DNA of 64,000 bases from Gliomastix tumulicola (lineage: Eukaryota > Ascomycota > Sordariomycetes > Hypocreales > Bionectriaceae), in the NCBI GenBank assembly GCA_001599755.1, contig BCHX01000006.1, forward strand, positions 2,591,336 to 2,655,335, given 5' to 3'. Both the position numbers and the translations under genes were made by a program. Each line of letters begins with the position of its first letter. Positions within the stretch are counted from its first letter, which is position 1. The notes beneath the pieces are model-generated. The model saw only the letters and a program-made list of their open reading frames with translations. It was not told where the DNA came from and searched no databases. Of the stretch, positions 1 to 12,049 are shown piece after piece.

Positions 1-453
1 TCTCCCCTTCCGCCCATATTCCCCTCAAGTGCCATAATTTTTCTTTTTATCAACCCCAGTTAAGGCTTACGATGGCCAACGGTTGAAAGCTCAGAGGGCA
101 GGATACTCTGCAAGTCTTGACTGGATTTGAAATACAAATACGACGAGTTGGGCCGAGATATTTCCTGGCCTATGAACACCTTGACACTCGACAAAGTGGA
201 GTTGGTGTCTTAGAGCTTTCCCTAAACAAGCTAGTGGGTCGGGCTAGTCCCTCATGGGTCTTAACCGAATTCGCAGAAACAATACGGGTATCGACCTTGC
301 GATCGTGCCTGCCTTCATTCACCCCACACCAAGCAGCAAGGCAGGAACTTGCCCATCACACCTCCCACTTCCGATGCAATCGCATCTAGCAAGCTTGGGG
401 GTGTCATTCTAGTTCCTTCTGCACGTTGTAGTGCTTCTTTCTCGGTTTTCGAC
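1..453. other. Upstream non-coding stretch
   Basis: No frame here has fungal coding character or a recognisable motif. It ends at the start codon of the kinase-like gene and is most simply its promoter and 5' leader. Confidence 0.4.
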
Positions 454-1968
454 ATGGGCACCCAAAGCGCGGCAACTCTCCCCAAAGAGCAATGTTTCCT
501 CGATCCGTGGCCGACACTTGACGACGGCAAAGAGTGGGACGGAACTGGTCTTCTCAACTTGCTGCAAGCTAACCAGAGCCCATTTGATGAGGATCTAGAT
601 GTTCTGGCCTTGCTGCACGAGATACAGTCAAGCATCAATTTCGAAATCGCTGACCTTCCCATTGTCACCTATGGCGCCAACCATTTTGTGAGTTGAAGTC
701 TCCCGCATCGCCTTCCGCGCCAGCACTAACTAATGTACTCCCAGGGATTCTATGTATCAACATCGACTGGCCGACAGCTCGTCGCGCGAGTGTCCCGCGG
801 CGATGTAAACAGAGAGTGCTTCGGCACCAACCGCATGGATCAGGAACTGATGCATGATCACTTCGAGCTCGCCGCATACGAGACCCTAAAGGATATCGGT
901 CCTGCCTTTAACTCCGGGCCTCTGTACCATCGTGATCCCGTTCGGCATGATGTTGGAACCACACTTACTCCGAACCAGGGTCGACGCCTCTTTCTCTTTG
1001 AGAAGGCAGAGGGCGAGATGTACCATTACGGACGATGGAGGGCGCTAGATGACGAGCAAAAGGTGCGCCTCAGGTTGAGAGTCCGTTACTTACATGGTCA
1101 TGTCTAACGAGGTCACTCACAGCTTGTGCTCTTGATTCATTCGGCCCAGGCATCAGCTGCACTCTTCCGCCACCGCCTCCCCGAGAGATTCTGTTCCGAC
1201 TAGGTGTGGGAACGCATCTTTGGGCAGGCGGCCCAGCCCTGTCCCGTCCCTGTCCGACCAGAACGCAGCTTCTGCGTGGCCTTGCTGAACGCAAAGGTCG
1301 ATGCCGTCTTCGACGGACCAGACAGCTCTAGCGAGGCTGAAGGAACGCTCATGAAAGCCAAGGCACGAGATAGCATCAGCAAGTCGCTACGGCGCCTGAT
1401 TCCCCGGATCTTACCCAAGCCATCCGACCGCCACGTCGAGGCGGCTCTGTATCGGTTTGTCCTCGATCATGGAGATTTTGGCATGCACAACATGACGGTG
1501 GCTTTGGATAAGGACAGCATGCCACAGATCACGTCAGTGTACGACTGGGAGGGGGGCAGCGTTGTGCCCGCCATTTTGTCAGAACCCAAGATGGTGACTA
1601 CTGTTGATCTTGTCATCGATGAGGACGGCGAGGCGTCGATCAGCAGATGGGGCGACGGCGACACTCCAGACAAGATGTCTCAGTACTGGACTTGGACAGA
1701 CGAATATTACAAGGTCAGTCAAGCACTTCAAACTGGGTCGTCGTGTGGTGAGACACTAATGGCTGACACGATCTCTCCCTTTTAGTGTCTGTTTTCGGAG
1801 GCGCCAGAGTATCGCCAGATTATCAAAACTTGTCTTGATGCGCGACGGATTTGGTTCACGCTGCGGAAGGCGAGCGGTGTTGAACAGGAGCGTCGCCTGG
1901 CTGAGTTGGGCATTTGGGCAGAGAAGAGACACGCCCAGTTGGATCAAGAACTGTTGGAGGACTCTTGA
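454..1968 (+). pseudogene. APH/protein-kinase-like protein, interrupted by an in-frame TAG
   Basis: This is a fungal aminoglycoside-phosphotransferase-fold protein (the family of uncharacterised kinase-like proteins common in Pezizomycotina). Exons by phase are 454-687, 745-1062, 1123-1713 and 1786-1968, all phase 0. Visible motifs are LVARVSRGDVN (ATP-binding lobe), the Brenner-type catalytic loop DHGDFGMHNM near 1468-1497, and YDWEGG (metal-binding DFG equivalent) near 1540-1557; the tail RRIWFTLRK and LGIWAEKR is typical of the family. In the third exon the codon at 1201-1203 is TAG, in the middle of otherwise family-like sequence (ALFRHRLPERFCSD, stop, VWERIFGQ). From memory of the family this position is usually Trp, so TGG-to-TAG is the simplest change. 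If TAG at 1202-1203 served instead as a splice acceptor, the frame would survive but about 27 conserved residues would be lost. Substrate is unknown. Confidence 0.7.
1201..1203 (+). other. In-frame TAG nonsense codon
   Basis: The codon lies in the open frame that runs from the acceptor at 1122 to the donor at 1714. A TGG-to-TAG change is G-to-A in a TpG context, the one favoured by RIP on the complementary strand. Confidence 0.6.
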
Positions 1969-3005
1969 CTTCGTCCTTGCATCTCGTTCATGTACGTCAT
2001 TGCTAGCCTGAGCAGAGCACATGTTGTATGATTACTAGTAGGTAGAGCAGAAACAAACCCCCTGAAAATGAATAGTGCCCCTCCTTCGTCTATGTTTGAG
2101 TGAATTGACTTTCCGAACTCATGGACCCTGCCTTTGCTAACGTCAAAAAGGATGACCGGACATTTGAACCACCTTCGGGAGGATATGCGCATGGTGAGGT
2201 GAAATACTGCAGGGTAGTTGATGAGGTATTCACATGTGCGATCGTGATTGATTGCCGTGATTGCCGGAAGCGGCTCTTGAGAGCTGAGAATCGGACAAAG
2301 CCCCATTTACAGCCAATCAGATCGCCGCTAGGAGAAGCTACGGGCAAGTGATCGCTGTAACCTTAGCGATCGACCCACTGGAGCTGCAGACGGCTTCTGC
2401 TTGCATCCAGCGAGAGTCGTCGGGTAATTTGATGACAGCTTGTCGCGACGTAAACAGAGCTGGGCGCTTGGGGCTGCAGCGGGTGGGAAAAGGGCCATTG
2501 GCGGGCATTGAAGCGACGAAGGGAGTTGGCTCGCTCTGCCACAGAAAAATGCCATTCATTCGATAGGTATGCCGTCAATCGTTATATGTAAAATTCATGG
2601 CCAAGGTGCTTGGCTGCTTGGCCCGCCGCGCGTCCACAGTCTGCAATAAAGTCGGCAACAAGCTTGAACGGTGGCTACTGGCGATAGGGGCGTTGATTGG
2701 CGGCGGTAGTTCAGATGATTAGCAAATTTATTACAGGTCAACGTGGGACCCGATGTCGCTAAATTGATTTCAATGACATGATTGAAGTTTGGAAGGTACC
2801 TGTGATACATTACGCGTAGACGCCGCCATTGACTTTTGCGCCCCCGTCCCCCTCCTTTCTGTTTCCATCCAATCTTCCATCCCTTTGATTCACCACCTTA
2901 GACATCGATTCAGTTTTTCATCTGGTATTCGCAGGCCCGTTGCCGTCCCGTCGGCATTGTTGTTCCTTCTGTTTTACGCAAGATCACCGGGATACTCGAG
3001 TGGCT
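1969..3005. other. Intergenic region upstream of the PNS1-like gene
   Basis: About 1 kb with only short overlapping frames on both strands. A pyrimidine-rich stretch near 2840-2900 fits a promoter or 5' leader for the downstream gene. No other element was recognised. Confidence 0.4.
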
Positions 3006-4912
3006 ATGGGGGAGTCGGATAGCTACTACAACCCTAACCAGGGCCGGGCGCCGCCTCCTCAGCCTCAGTATGGCGACCAGAACTACGGGTACAACGCGCC
3101 GCCGCAGCAACAGCAACAGCAACAACCGCCGATGAACTACCAGCAGCCGCCGCCCGGTCCGCCTCAGCAGCAGCAACAGCAGCAGCAGTACCCTCCTCAG
3201 GATGGCGGGTACAATGGCTACGGGGGACAGACGGGTTTCGACGAGAAGCACTCCTTTGAGCAGACGTTCAAGATTGAGAAGCCCAAGTGGAATGACCTCT
3301 GGGCTGGCGTTCTGGTTGGTCCACTCTCCGGATGATTGTTGATAGAAGGTGCCATTGCCAGCTGTTGATGCTTGCGCGACACTGGTTACTGGCTAGTGCA
3401 TGCATTGTCGCGGGTGGTTATCCAAACAGCCGACGGTTGCACATGCTACCGATCGTCTGCTCATACCATACGTATGCTGATGGATCCTCTTCTAGTTCCT
3501 CCTCGTCTTTTTCGGTTTCGTAGCCGTCTCCGGCATCACCCTCGCCGCGTACTCGGCTACTCGAAATGTCAACGGCAGTGGCATCTACGATGGGAGCAAC
3601 ACCTTCTCGCTCGACACCAACACTGTTGTGCTCTTCGTGTTTGTGCTCGTCGTGGCCATCGTCTTCTCGTTTGCGTATATCTGGCTCGCGCGCCTCTTCC
3701 CGAAGCAGTTCATCTGGGTCACGGGCATCCTCAATATCTGCTGGGCCATCGGCACGGCCGTGTTCTACTACTGGAGGCAATACTGGAGTGCGGCTATCGT
3801 GTTTACCATCTTCGCCGTCTTTCTCGTGTTCGCCTTCTGGACGTGGATATCTCGCATCCCCTTCTCGGCGCTGATGCTCAAGACGAGCGTGGATGTGAGC
3901 AAGAAGTACGGACATACCTACCTGGTGAGCTTCATCGGTGGCATGGTCGCCACAGGCTTCGGGGCGTGGTACTCGATCACGCTTGTCGGCATCTACACCA
4001 AGTACCAGCCAGCGGCCAACAACCCGGGATGCAGCGAATCTGGCGGCGGGTGCAGCCATGGGAAGGTCATTGGGCTCGTGATATTCGTCACCTTTGCCAT
4101 GTACTGGATCTCGGAGTGGATCAAGAACACCATCCACGTCACCATCTCTGGCGTCTATGGCTCTTGGTATTTTTACCCTCACGACTTCCCCAAGGGTGCC
4201 ACTCGAGGCGCGGCCAGGCGAGCCCTCACTTATAGCTTCGGCTCGGTCTGCTTCGGCAGCTTGCTGGTTGCCATTGTCCAGTTCCTGCGGCAGTTGTGCT
4301 CGGTGGCCCGCGCCCAGTCCAGAGAGGAGGGCGGTATTGCTGGCATCTTCGGATATATCCTCTTCTGCATTCTGGGCTGCATCATCGGTCTTCTGGACTG
4401 GGCAATCCAGTTCCTCAACCGATACGCTTACAGCCACATCGCGCTGTACGGAAAGGCGTACATTCCGGCGGCCAAGGACACTTGGAAGATGATCAAGGAC
4501 CGAGGTATCGACGCGCTGATTAATGTGAGTCCCGCAGTTCTGCTGATGGGCGTTGGGAGGGCGTTTCGACTAACCGTGTCTCTTCCTCTAGGAATGCCTG
4601 ATAGGACCTGTGCTCTCCTTTGGCGCGATCTTCATCGCGTACGCGTGCACGTTGCTTGCGTACCTCTACCTGTTCTTCACGGACCCGCCGTACAACAACG
4701 ACGGGCAGTACACGCCGTTTGTGCTCGCATTCTCGTTCCTGATCGGATTCCAAATCGCGCACATTGTGACGACGCCGCTGTCGAGTGGCATCGACACGAT
4801 TTTCGTCGCATCAGGGTGGGATCCTCAGGTGCTGTGGCGCGACCACCCGGAACTGTACGCCGAGATGGTGAAGGTGTATCCCAAGGTGCAGCAGGTCATC
4901 CAGGACCGGTGA
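3006..4912 (+). CDS. PNS1: PNS1-like choline-transporter-like (CTL/SLC44) membrane protein
   Basis: Three exons (3006-3314, 3496-4524, 4592-4912; phases 0 and 0) give 552 aa, close to yeast Pns1. The start ATG at 3006 opens a soluble N-terminus rich in Gln, Pro and Tyr (residues 1-80, with poly-Q runs), followed by the conserved FKIEKPKWNDLWAG entry to the first membrane span. About ten hydrophobic segments follow, with SRIPFSALMLKTSVDV, the extracellular cysteine loop CSESGGGC, and the C-terminal block YSHIALYGKAYIPAAKDTWK then SSGIDTIFVASGWDP that defines the CTL family. The protein is placed in the plasma membrane; the family is linked to choline transport, although yeast Pns1 has no proven transport role. 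The first intron (181 nt) uses a weak GTTGGT donor but is required by phase and by the FLLVFFGFVAVSG continuation. Confidence 0.93.
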
Positions 4913-5771
4913 GAGGTGTGATGAGCAAGGGTCGCCGTGTCGAGAGGATGCCACGAGATCCGGTTTCAGATGCAAACCCGAGGGGCACATGAGAAACAAA
5001 ACAGTCATTTTTTTCCTCAACGGACCAGACCTCTCCTCTCAGCTGTGTCCTGCTACCAGTCATCATCATCGCTTAGAGTAATTGTATGTAATAGTTTGAA
5101 GGAGTGTCCGTGCCCGTTCCTCCGTCGTCACAGCAATCAAGAAACAAGGCCAGTTCGCGTCAAGGAGCTGTTCCCGGACGCAGGTCAATGAGTCGTTCGG
5201 GCCTACTCGATCGAGCTTCCCCGACGCGTTAGTGCTCGCTCTGCGCCTCGTGGTTCTTCCCCTGGGATTTGAAATCAGGACTCCTCAATCAATTAAAGAC
5301 GCATGAATGGTGGCGCAAGTCTATCGAATGTCCCCCAGGACTGTCAAAGCTGTCACAAGCTGGGTGTCAGGAGATACCCCGGATTTCTAGGCGAGAGCGC
5401 AGCCAGCAGGCGCTATTATGTACAAGCAAGCCTGTCTGCCGGTGGCAGCTTGGGGGGGAGAGAGAGAGAAAGGGCCGAACTTGTTCTGTTCATGGGTCGA
5501 GGGGTCCAGACTTCGGTGGCTTTTTAGGAGGAGTCTGCTATAGATTACACGCATCTCCTGATCGGGCCATGCATGCATGCCTTTGGGACCGAGCGCGACA
5601 ACCTGTCGGGTCCGGATGTCGGGGATATGCAGCTGCACGAAATGGGTGTTGGGAATTTGATGGCTGCAGGTGATGCGGGCGTTGCAGACAATAATAGAGT
5701 TGCTTATGGGGGAGGGATGCTTGGGGACGGATATAACACTACGAGATGTATATGGCGGGCAGTATAACGGA

Positions 5772-5796
5772 TGGTTGGTTGGTTGGTTGGTTGGTC
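5772..5796. repeat. (TTGG)n microsatellite
   Basis: About six tandem TTGG units, ending in a TCGG variant. Confidence 0.85.
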
Positions 5797-6579
5797 GGTC
5801 TTTCTTAGTGTCCGTCAGCGTCGCATTGCCGCATTTGCGAGCTGCCTCGACAGGTCAGATTGATTACCACGTATACGAGGCACGTTGGAGAGAGGGGGAA
5901 TAATTGCGGACGTAAGAAGGCAGCAGACGTGTCGGACAATCCTTTAGTTAGTAGTCTGCAGTTTAAAACCGTCCTGCTGACTGTATACACTACCAACTAT
6001 CAGCTCCGTAGGAAGCAGTAGCTGAAAGCCACCATATGCAGTCGCTGACTCGCGACACCAACCTGGAATCATGGAACCGAGAGCCCGCTACGCCACAGAG
6101 ACGTTAAACTTTTTAGGAATCTATTTGGTGGTGGTGGTCCAGCCCCCGACACGTGGGAGGAGCCATGCTCTGTCTCAGTTTGGTCCGTCTATCCGGGCGC
6201 CGTTTGAACTCGATGATGGGTGATGGGGTTGTTGGTGGTGGTGGTCTGACCGTTGCTATCCGACGGCGGCGCCGCCCTGCTGGCTCGAGCGTTTTTTTTT
6301 CTTCCTTCCCAGCGGTTTGTTCGAGGCTTGCTTGCCCAGGCGGCCAGGCTGCAGAGAAAGAGCAAAAGGACCCCCTCCCCTGGAGAGATCCATTTCAGGG
6401 GATCTGACATGCATCCCCTGTCTTACGAGGGCGGGGACGTTTTTTTTTTCTTTGCTTCCTAGCTTACAACTTGCATGGGGGTGGGTGATGTGCGCAGAGT
6501 TGGGCTCCGAGGGTTGGGTGAGTGATTGTCGACGTGCTTTTACGTGTATCCGTATGCAGTAGCCGAGGCTGCATGATGA

Positions 6580-6602
6580 TGCTGCTGCTGCTGCTGCTGC
6601 TT
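6580..6602. repeat. (TGC)n microsatellite
   Basis: Seven tandem TGC units outside any gene model. Confidence 0.85.
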
Positions 6603-7745
6603 CTGCATCCCCCATCCCTCGCTTTCGGTCAGCCAGCCCTTTTACGATGGCTATTTCTGTCTTGTTGATCGGGTCTTTTCATGCAGGACCGGCTTCGTTC
6701 AGATGCTCGTTCAGGCAGATGGAGAGCAGTGACGGTCTAGACAAGAGCCTAACGAACGCCCTTTCGTCAAGAGCTAATCATGCACTCCACAGCCCCGACC
6801 AGCTTAGCGGCACTCCTGACTCTTCTCCGGCCCAAACTGCCTTCAATGCGGCAACTGTCTGTTACCCCCTACGAGTACGCGTGTGGTGTGTGTGCCCCTT
6901 CGTGTTCTTTTTCTTCAGCGGGAGGGCTGCCACGCTTCCCCGTTGCTGACGCTAAGAAGAAAACCAACAACAACAAGTGCGTGTGGAACCTGCACACCAT
7001 CCCGCTGCCAACGCCCATTACCTTTGATGACGAGGAGGTTTAGCACTCGCGTGTTGGTCCCCTTCTTCCTCTCCCCCCTCCTGCTTCTTCTGAGCAAGGT
7101 GGCTGCCCAGGGGTTTCGGACGTATCCTTCAGGACTAGAACCCAACCATCTTGTCTTCCTCCCCCCTGCTACGGTAGAAACTGTAATGCCTCTGTGACGA
7201 TACGGATGTCCGGACTTAGAAAGGAGGAGGAGATTTTTCTTAACCCCCCCCCTCCCCTTTCTGATATTTAAGATGCGCCCCTAGTCCCTGGTCCGGCCGG
7301 TGGGCACGATGTTCAACGTTCGCTCGCCTTTAGCTCGGGAAAGAGGGAAGACCAGACGATCTCCGCTACCAAGGATCCGGTTCTGGATTTTCTCAAGTCG
7401 AACCCGGGACCCCGTCCCCTCACCTCCCCCCCCGTTCGCCCAGCCTTGTTTGTGGCCGATTATATGTAGAAAGGGGGGACCCGCCTCCGCAAAAGAAGCA
7501 GCTTCGAACTTGCTCCTCCTCCACTGTCTTGTCAATCCTTTCCTCGGCCCCCTTGTTCTTGGGACATATGTTGATTGTCCTCCTTCCCTGGCGATCGTCG
7601 TCGTTTGCTTGACGTTGACGTGATGTGAGCAGAGGAAAGACGGGGGAAGATAACGCATAACCGGGGTCACCAACTGCAAAACTACGGCATCGAACAACAA
7701 CAAATATACCGACTGGGAGAGGGAATCACAACCAACCAACCAATC

Positions 7746-9191
7746 ATGGGGCTGTCGGCGGACGTCAGCTTCGACATCGCGTCGGCCGCCATCTGCGGCA
7801 CGCTCATCCTCTGCCGCTGCGCGTACCGCCTGCTCTTCCGGTGCAAGGTGCACCCCACGTGCCACCGGCGCTGGCGCGTCGACGACGTCTACATGGCGCT
7901 CGCCCTCTTCCCGCTCGTCGTGCGCACGACCACCATCGTCCTGAGCTTCGTGCTGAACCCGGGCCATAGCACGTTGCCCGTCACGCCCGAGGAGGCCGCC
8001 GCCGCGGGGACCACCGTGGAGGAGATGACGAGCGACCGGGTGCTGTCGCGGAAGCTGCTGATTCCGGGGCGCATCAGCTATGCTCTGTTGTGAGTTTCTT
8101 CCGAAGATTGGGGAGGGGAGAGGATTAGGGGAAAAGGGGGGTTTGGACATTGACTGACTTGTGTGGAACTGCGCAGCCTCTGGATTCTGAAGCTTTGCTT
8201 GTTGACGTTTTACACTCGATTCGTCGGGCCTCTCTCGTGGGGACGGATCGTGATCCGGACGCTGTGGTGGATTATCCTCGCGACGTTTGTGGCCGTTGTG
8301 ATCGCGACGCTGACGGAGTGTCGGCCGTTGAGCCTGGCGTGGCAGCTCGCTCCGAAGGATGAGCGTATGTTTCGCCCCCCCCCCCCCCCCTCCTCCCCGG
8401 TCGCTTGTGGTTTCTACTGTGTATAGATAGGCAGGACGCTGACAGCTTCTCCCAAGGCCACGAATGCAGCCGCGGGCTCGCCAACCTCCTCACCATGGCC
8501 GTCTTCAACATCCTGACCGACGTCGCGCTCATTGTCCTCCCGTTCCCGATGCTGCGACACATCAGACTCGACAGGAAGGCGTACGTAATCCAGAAACAAG
8601 TGCCCAAATGTCGAACGCGAACGCTCAGGACTGACACACGGCTCGTATAGCAAGATCCAGCTGTCCATCATCTTCGGCATCGGCCTTGTGGTCGTGGTCA
8701 TCACCATCCTCCGCATCCCGCTCATCCTCATCTCCTCCATCTCCCAGCGCTCTCGATCCATGGTACGCGCCGCAACCGGCCTTTTTTCTTCTTCCCGCAT
8801 ACCTAACCTACCTCCCTTTTGATACCGTGCTGTTCCCTTGACTGACATCTATCTGTTCTGTTCTGTCTAGTGGGCTTCCATCGAGATCCTCTGCGCGTGC
8901 ATCGTCGCCAACACAGCCTTCTTCTACACCGTCGTCAAGGACCTCCAGGGCCGCCACTCACACTCGCAGAGCACGTCCAACAACGCGCACCCGGGCAACT
9001 TCTACCTGCAGAGCCTGCCGTCGTCGACGGGCGGCGGCGGCGGCGGCGGTGGCGGTGTCGAGGAGAGCGGCGAGGGCGTGTCGTCGTCGTCTGCGTCTGT
9101 GTCTGCGTCTGTGTCCGCGTCGGCGCCTAAGACGGAGCGCATCGAGCGGCATGAGGTGTTCCAGGGGGACAAGGACCGGCCGGATACGTGA
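7746..9191 (+). CDS. Rhodopsin-domain (PTH11-like) seven-TM membrane protein
   Basis: Five exons (7746-8089, 8177-8364, 8457-8580, 8651-8762, 8871-9191) give 362 aa with consistent phases. The order is typical of the fungal integral-membrane Rhodopsin-domain family: a short N-terminus, TM1, the WRVDDVYMALAL motif at the start of TM2, TM3-4, the CRPLSLAWQ loop, a conserved Cys and GLANLLTMAVFNILTDVALIVLP in TM5, KIQLSIIFGIGLVVVVI in TM6, RIP and IEILCACIVANTAFFY in TM7. The cytosolic tail carries a run of about nine Gly and a Ser/Ala-rich segment before the stop. PTH11-type members of this class can act as surface sensors, but this protein has no CFEM domain and its ligand cannot be read from sequence. 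Confidence 0.85.
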
Positions 9192-10077
9192 CGGGGGTGA
9201 TCCTCTGATGTGTACATGTGTGTGGATGTGTGTGTGTGTGTGTGTATGTATGTACCATTATGTGTGCGTGGGCTTGGGCTTGGGCTGGGATATGGGATAT
9301 TGGGATATTGGGATATAGGTCTTTCTTTGTGATACCCGTCGATATAGACAATTCTTTGGATACTATAGTTAGCAATAACTCAGATCGTACATTAGTACCT
9401 ATCTGTTGATGCGATAACGTGGCTTGAACGATACGACAGATTGATAATCGGAAAAGATATGGTGATCGATATCGATAGCCGTCGTCAACGTGGCTTTGCC
9501 GAATAATTCCATTCCGGGTCTCAGACAAGACAGGGCCGGTGGTTAGCGTCGGCTTGGTGGGCTATTAATCCTCTGCACCTATCTCGCACCCAAAACGCTA
9601 TCTCAGTCGATGGTTTATCTCATCAGTGTGGCATCATGTGCTATCATCCCCCCCCCCTCACCTCCAACATCCCAAACCGGCCACTCCATTGGCCAATGCC
9701 ACCACACAGCGTCGCATTCACACTCCCTCTTATGCTAACAATTACCTACAACCGGTGATACTTGCCGGTGCGCGCGCAGTGTGATTATTCCCAAGTGAGG
9801 GGTTCCTGTCAGGTGGCTCGTGATTTGTACCCCTGAGCACGCAATCCAGCCTAAACTGTCTTGCGCCCAGAAAAATGATGTTATCGAGCTCCGATAAACG
9901 TAGCCACTCCCGATGGCCTCAGAGTGTGACAGTGTCGTCGATGGCTTTATCGTAGGTAATAAAAGAGGGAGGGCCGCCCCCTCATGAGGGCGGGGTGGTT
10001 ACGCCATTGTCCTGTCTTTCTGCACATTCTCTCGCAGTACAACTAGTTTCATAGACACTGAAAGCATCACGATCACA
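9192..10077. other. Intergenic region with TG repeat
   Basis: Contains a TG dinucleotide run just after the membrane-protein stop, a triplicated GGGATATT-type block near 9291-9317, and a C homopolymer near 9648-9657. It includes the upstream region of the dioxygenase gene. No gene was seen. Confidence 0.4.
9227..9247. repeat. (TG)n microsatellite
   Basis: Tandem TG dinucleotides in the 3' flank of the Rhodopsin-domain gene. Confidence 0.85.
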
Positions 10078-11457
10078 ATGGCACCCGGAGCCCTCATTGA
10101 CGACCAGCCCACTGCGGCCGTTCTCGCCGGCAAGTTCAAGAACGACGAGGCGCCCCGAGCCGTCTTCCCCGATGGAATCCGCACCTCCGGCCAGCACGCG
10201 CCGCTGTACGACGCCCTGCATCCCTACGAGGACTTCCCCAAGGAGATCTCGGGCCCGACGCTCTGGAAGAAGGAGGACTACGAGAACGCGCCTGAGAAGT
10301 GGACACATCGGTTCACCGAGGAGGAGCTCGCCGAGCTGGGCGAGGCCTCGGACAACTTCATCGCCAGCGGGACGCCCCTGACGGGTATCTCCCAGGTATG
10401 AGTTAACCAACAACCCCCTGTGCCTACCTGGTCCAATGTGTCACAGCTGACCCAGTCTCTCCCCCCAGTCCAACTTCCCCCTCCCCAAGCTGAGCAAGAA
10501 CCTCGCCGTCCTCCGCGACGACCTCATCAACGGCAAGGGCTTCATCCTCTTCAAGGGCTTCCCCGCCGACGCCTGGGGCATCCACAAGACCTCGGTCGGC
10601 TACATGGGGCTGGGCACCTACCTGGGCTACTTCCTCAGCCAGAACGGCCGCGGCCACGTCCTCGGCCACGTCAAGGACGTCGGCGACGACCCGACGCAGA
10701 TCGACAAGGTGCGCATCTACCGCACCACGGCCCGCCAGTTCTTCCACGCCGACGACGGCGACATCGTCGGCCTGCTGTGCGTCCACCGCGCCCAGGAGGG
10801 CGGCGAGAGCGACCTCGTCAGCATCCACGGCGTGTGGAACGCTCTGCAGCGCGACCACCCGGACGTCGCCGAGCTGCTGACGCGGCCCGTCTGGTACTTT
10901 GACCGCAAGGGCGAGGTGTCCGAGGGCCAGCAGGAGTGGACGCGCCAGCCCGTGTTCTACATCGAGAACTTCGAGGACGGGGAGAGGCCGGACAGGGTCG
11001 GCTCGCCGCCGCGCGTGTACGTCAAGTGGGATCCGTACTACGTCCGTAGCCTCACGCGCTTCTCGGACAAGGGCATCATCCCCGCGCTGAGCCCGGAGCA
11101 GGTGCGTGCGCTGACCATCCTCGAGGAGACGTGCCAGCGGCTGGCGCTGCACATGATCCTCGAGGTCGGGGATATCCAGTTCCTGAGCAATGCCCATCTG
11201 CTGCATGCCCGGACCGAGTACAAGGGTGAGTTGTACAGCGCTTTCCGAAGCTATTTGTTTCCCTTGACTGACTGACTGACTGACACAATGTAGATTTCGC
11301 CCCTCCCGCCCCGAGAAGACACCTTCTCAGGCTGTGGCTCTCGACGCCCGACACCGAGGGTGGTTGGGTGCTGCCCATGCCGGACAGCGCGGAGAAGAAG
11401 CGCGGCGGTATTCAGGTGAACAACACGCCTCCTAGGGCGCCGCTCGATGCAGAGTAA
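10078..11457 (+). CDS. TauD/TfdA-family Fe(II)/2-oxoglutarate dioxygenase
   Basis: Three exons (10078-10395, 10469-11225, 11294-11457; phases 0 and 1) give 412 aa, normal for fungal TfdA-like proteins. The fold's iron-binding triad is visible: HxD in FFHADDGDIVGLLCVH (10744 onward) and the distal His in NAHLLHART (11190-11216), followed after the intron by RRHLLRLWLS, whose Arg is the usual 2-oxoglutarate carboxylate ligand. The N-terminal third (AVFPDGIRTSGQHAPLYDALHP, PTLWKKEDY) matches the fungal subgroup. These enzymes hydroxylate small substrates in the cytosol with release of CO2 and succinate; taurine or sulfonate use is possible but not shown. There is no pathway partner next to it: the neighbour downstream is ATG17 on the opposite strand. 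Confidence 0.88.
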
Positions 11458-12049
11458 GGTAGTCCGGGGTGAATTCAAATAAACCAATCTGCTGTATTGT
11501 CATACCGTATTGACCCGGAATTTGGGGTGAATGTTAGATGGTGTAGCGACTCCTGTAATCGAATGATCGAAACCTCGGGCACGCACACGAGCTGAGCATG
11601 TAGCGGGAAAATATAGACCGTTCGTCATATATTTCAGAATTCAAGAACGCCTAAACAAGTACCTATGCGCAAGATGTCCCGTAAGCAAGATAACTGAAAA
11701 GCAAACCTGTAGAGCCTGACATCCAACGCCGATCACATTTCTCAGCTGGTGCCACCAGAACGTAGGCGGCGCACACTGCTGCAGATGCAATGAAGCACAG
11801 CTGGAAAGAGAAAAGAATAAAGAAGAAGGGAAAAAAAAAAAGCCCAATGGAAATATCCCGCGAAGGATTATATACCGTCAAATCCTCTCCCAACGCCCTC
11901 TTCGTGAACTCCCAAAAGGTAAACCCGAAGAGGAGCAACCGGGAGTATAAGCAATCGAGATCCTGATCGTTAAATCAAACAATAAAAGCAAACAAGTTCA
12001 ACAAACACAAGACGCGGAGATGCGCATCTTGATTGGTGCAGATCGTCTC
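11458..12049. other. Convergent intergenic region
   Basis: Lies between the stop codons of the dioxygenase and ATG17 genes. It contains the two 3' ends and an A tract near 11831-11841. No coding frame is supported. Confidence 0.4.

Larger units (their letters stand above)
4913..7745. other. Long gene-free stretch with simple repeats
   Basis: About 2.8 kb in which no frame on either strand looks coding. It contains a TTGG tetranucleotide run near 5772-5796, homopolymer T tracts near 6290 and 6440, a TGC run near 6580-6602 and pyrimidine-rich blocks at 7040-7260. It may hold a long promoter, long 5' leader or non-coding transcript; the sequence alone does not decide. Confidence 0.4.

Noticed and set aside
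7390..7420. GTCGAACCCGGG resembling a tRNA T-arm on the minus strand
   Set aside because: The arm does not close and no D-arm or acceptor stem is present.
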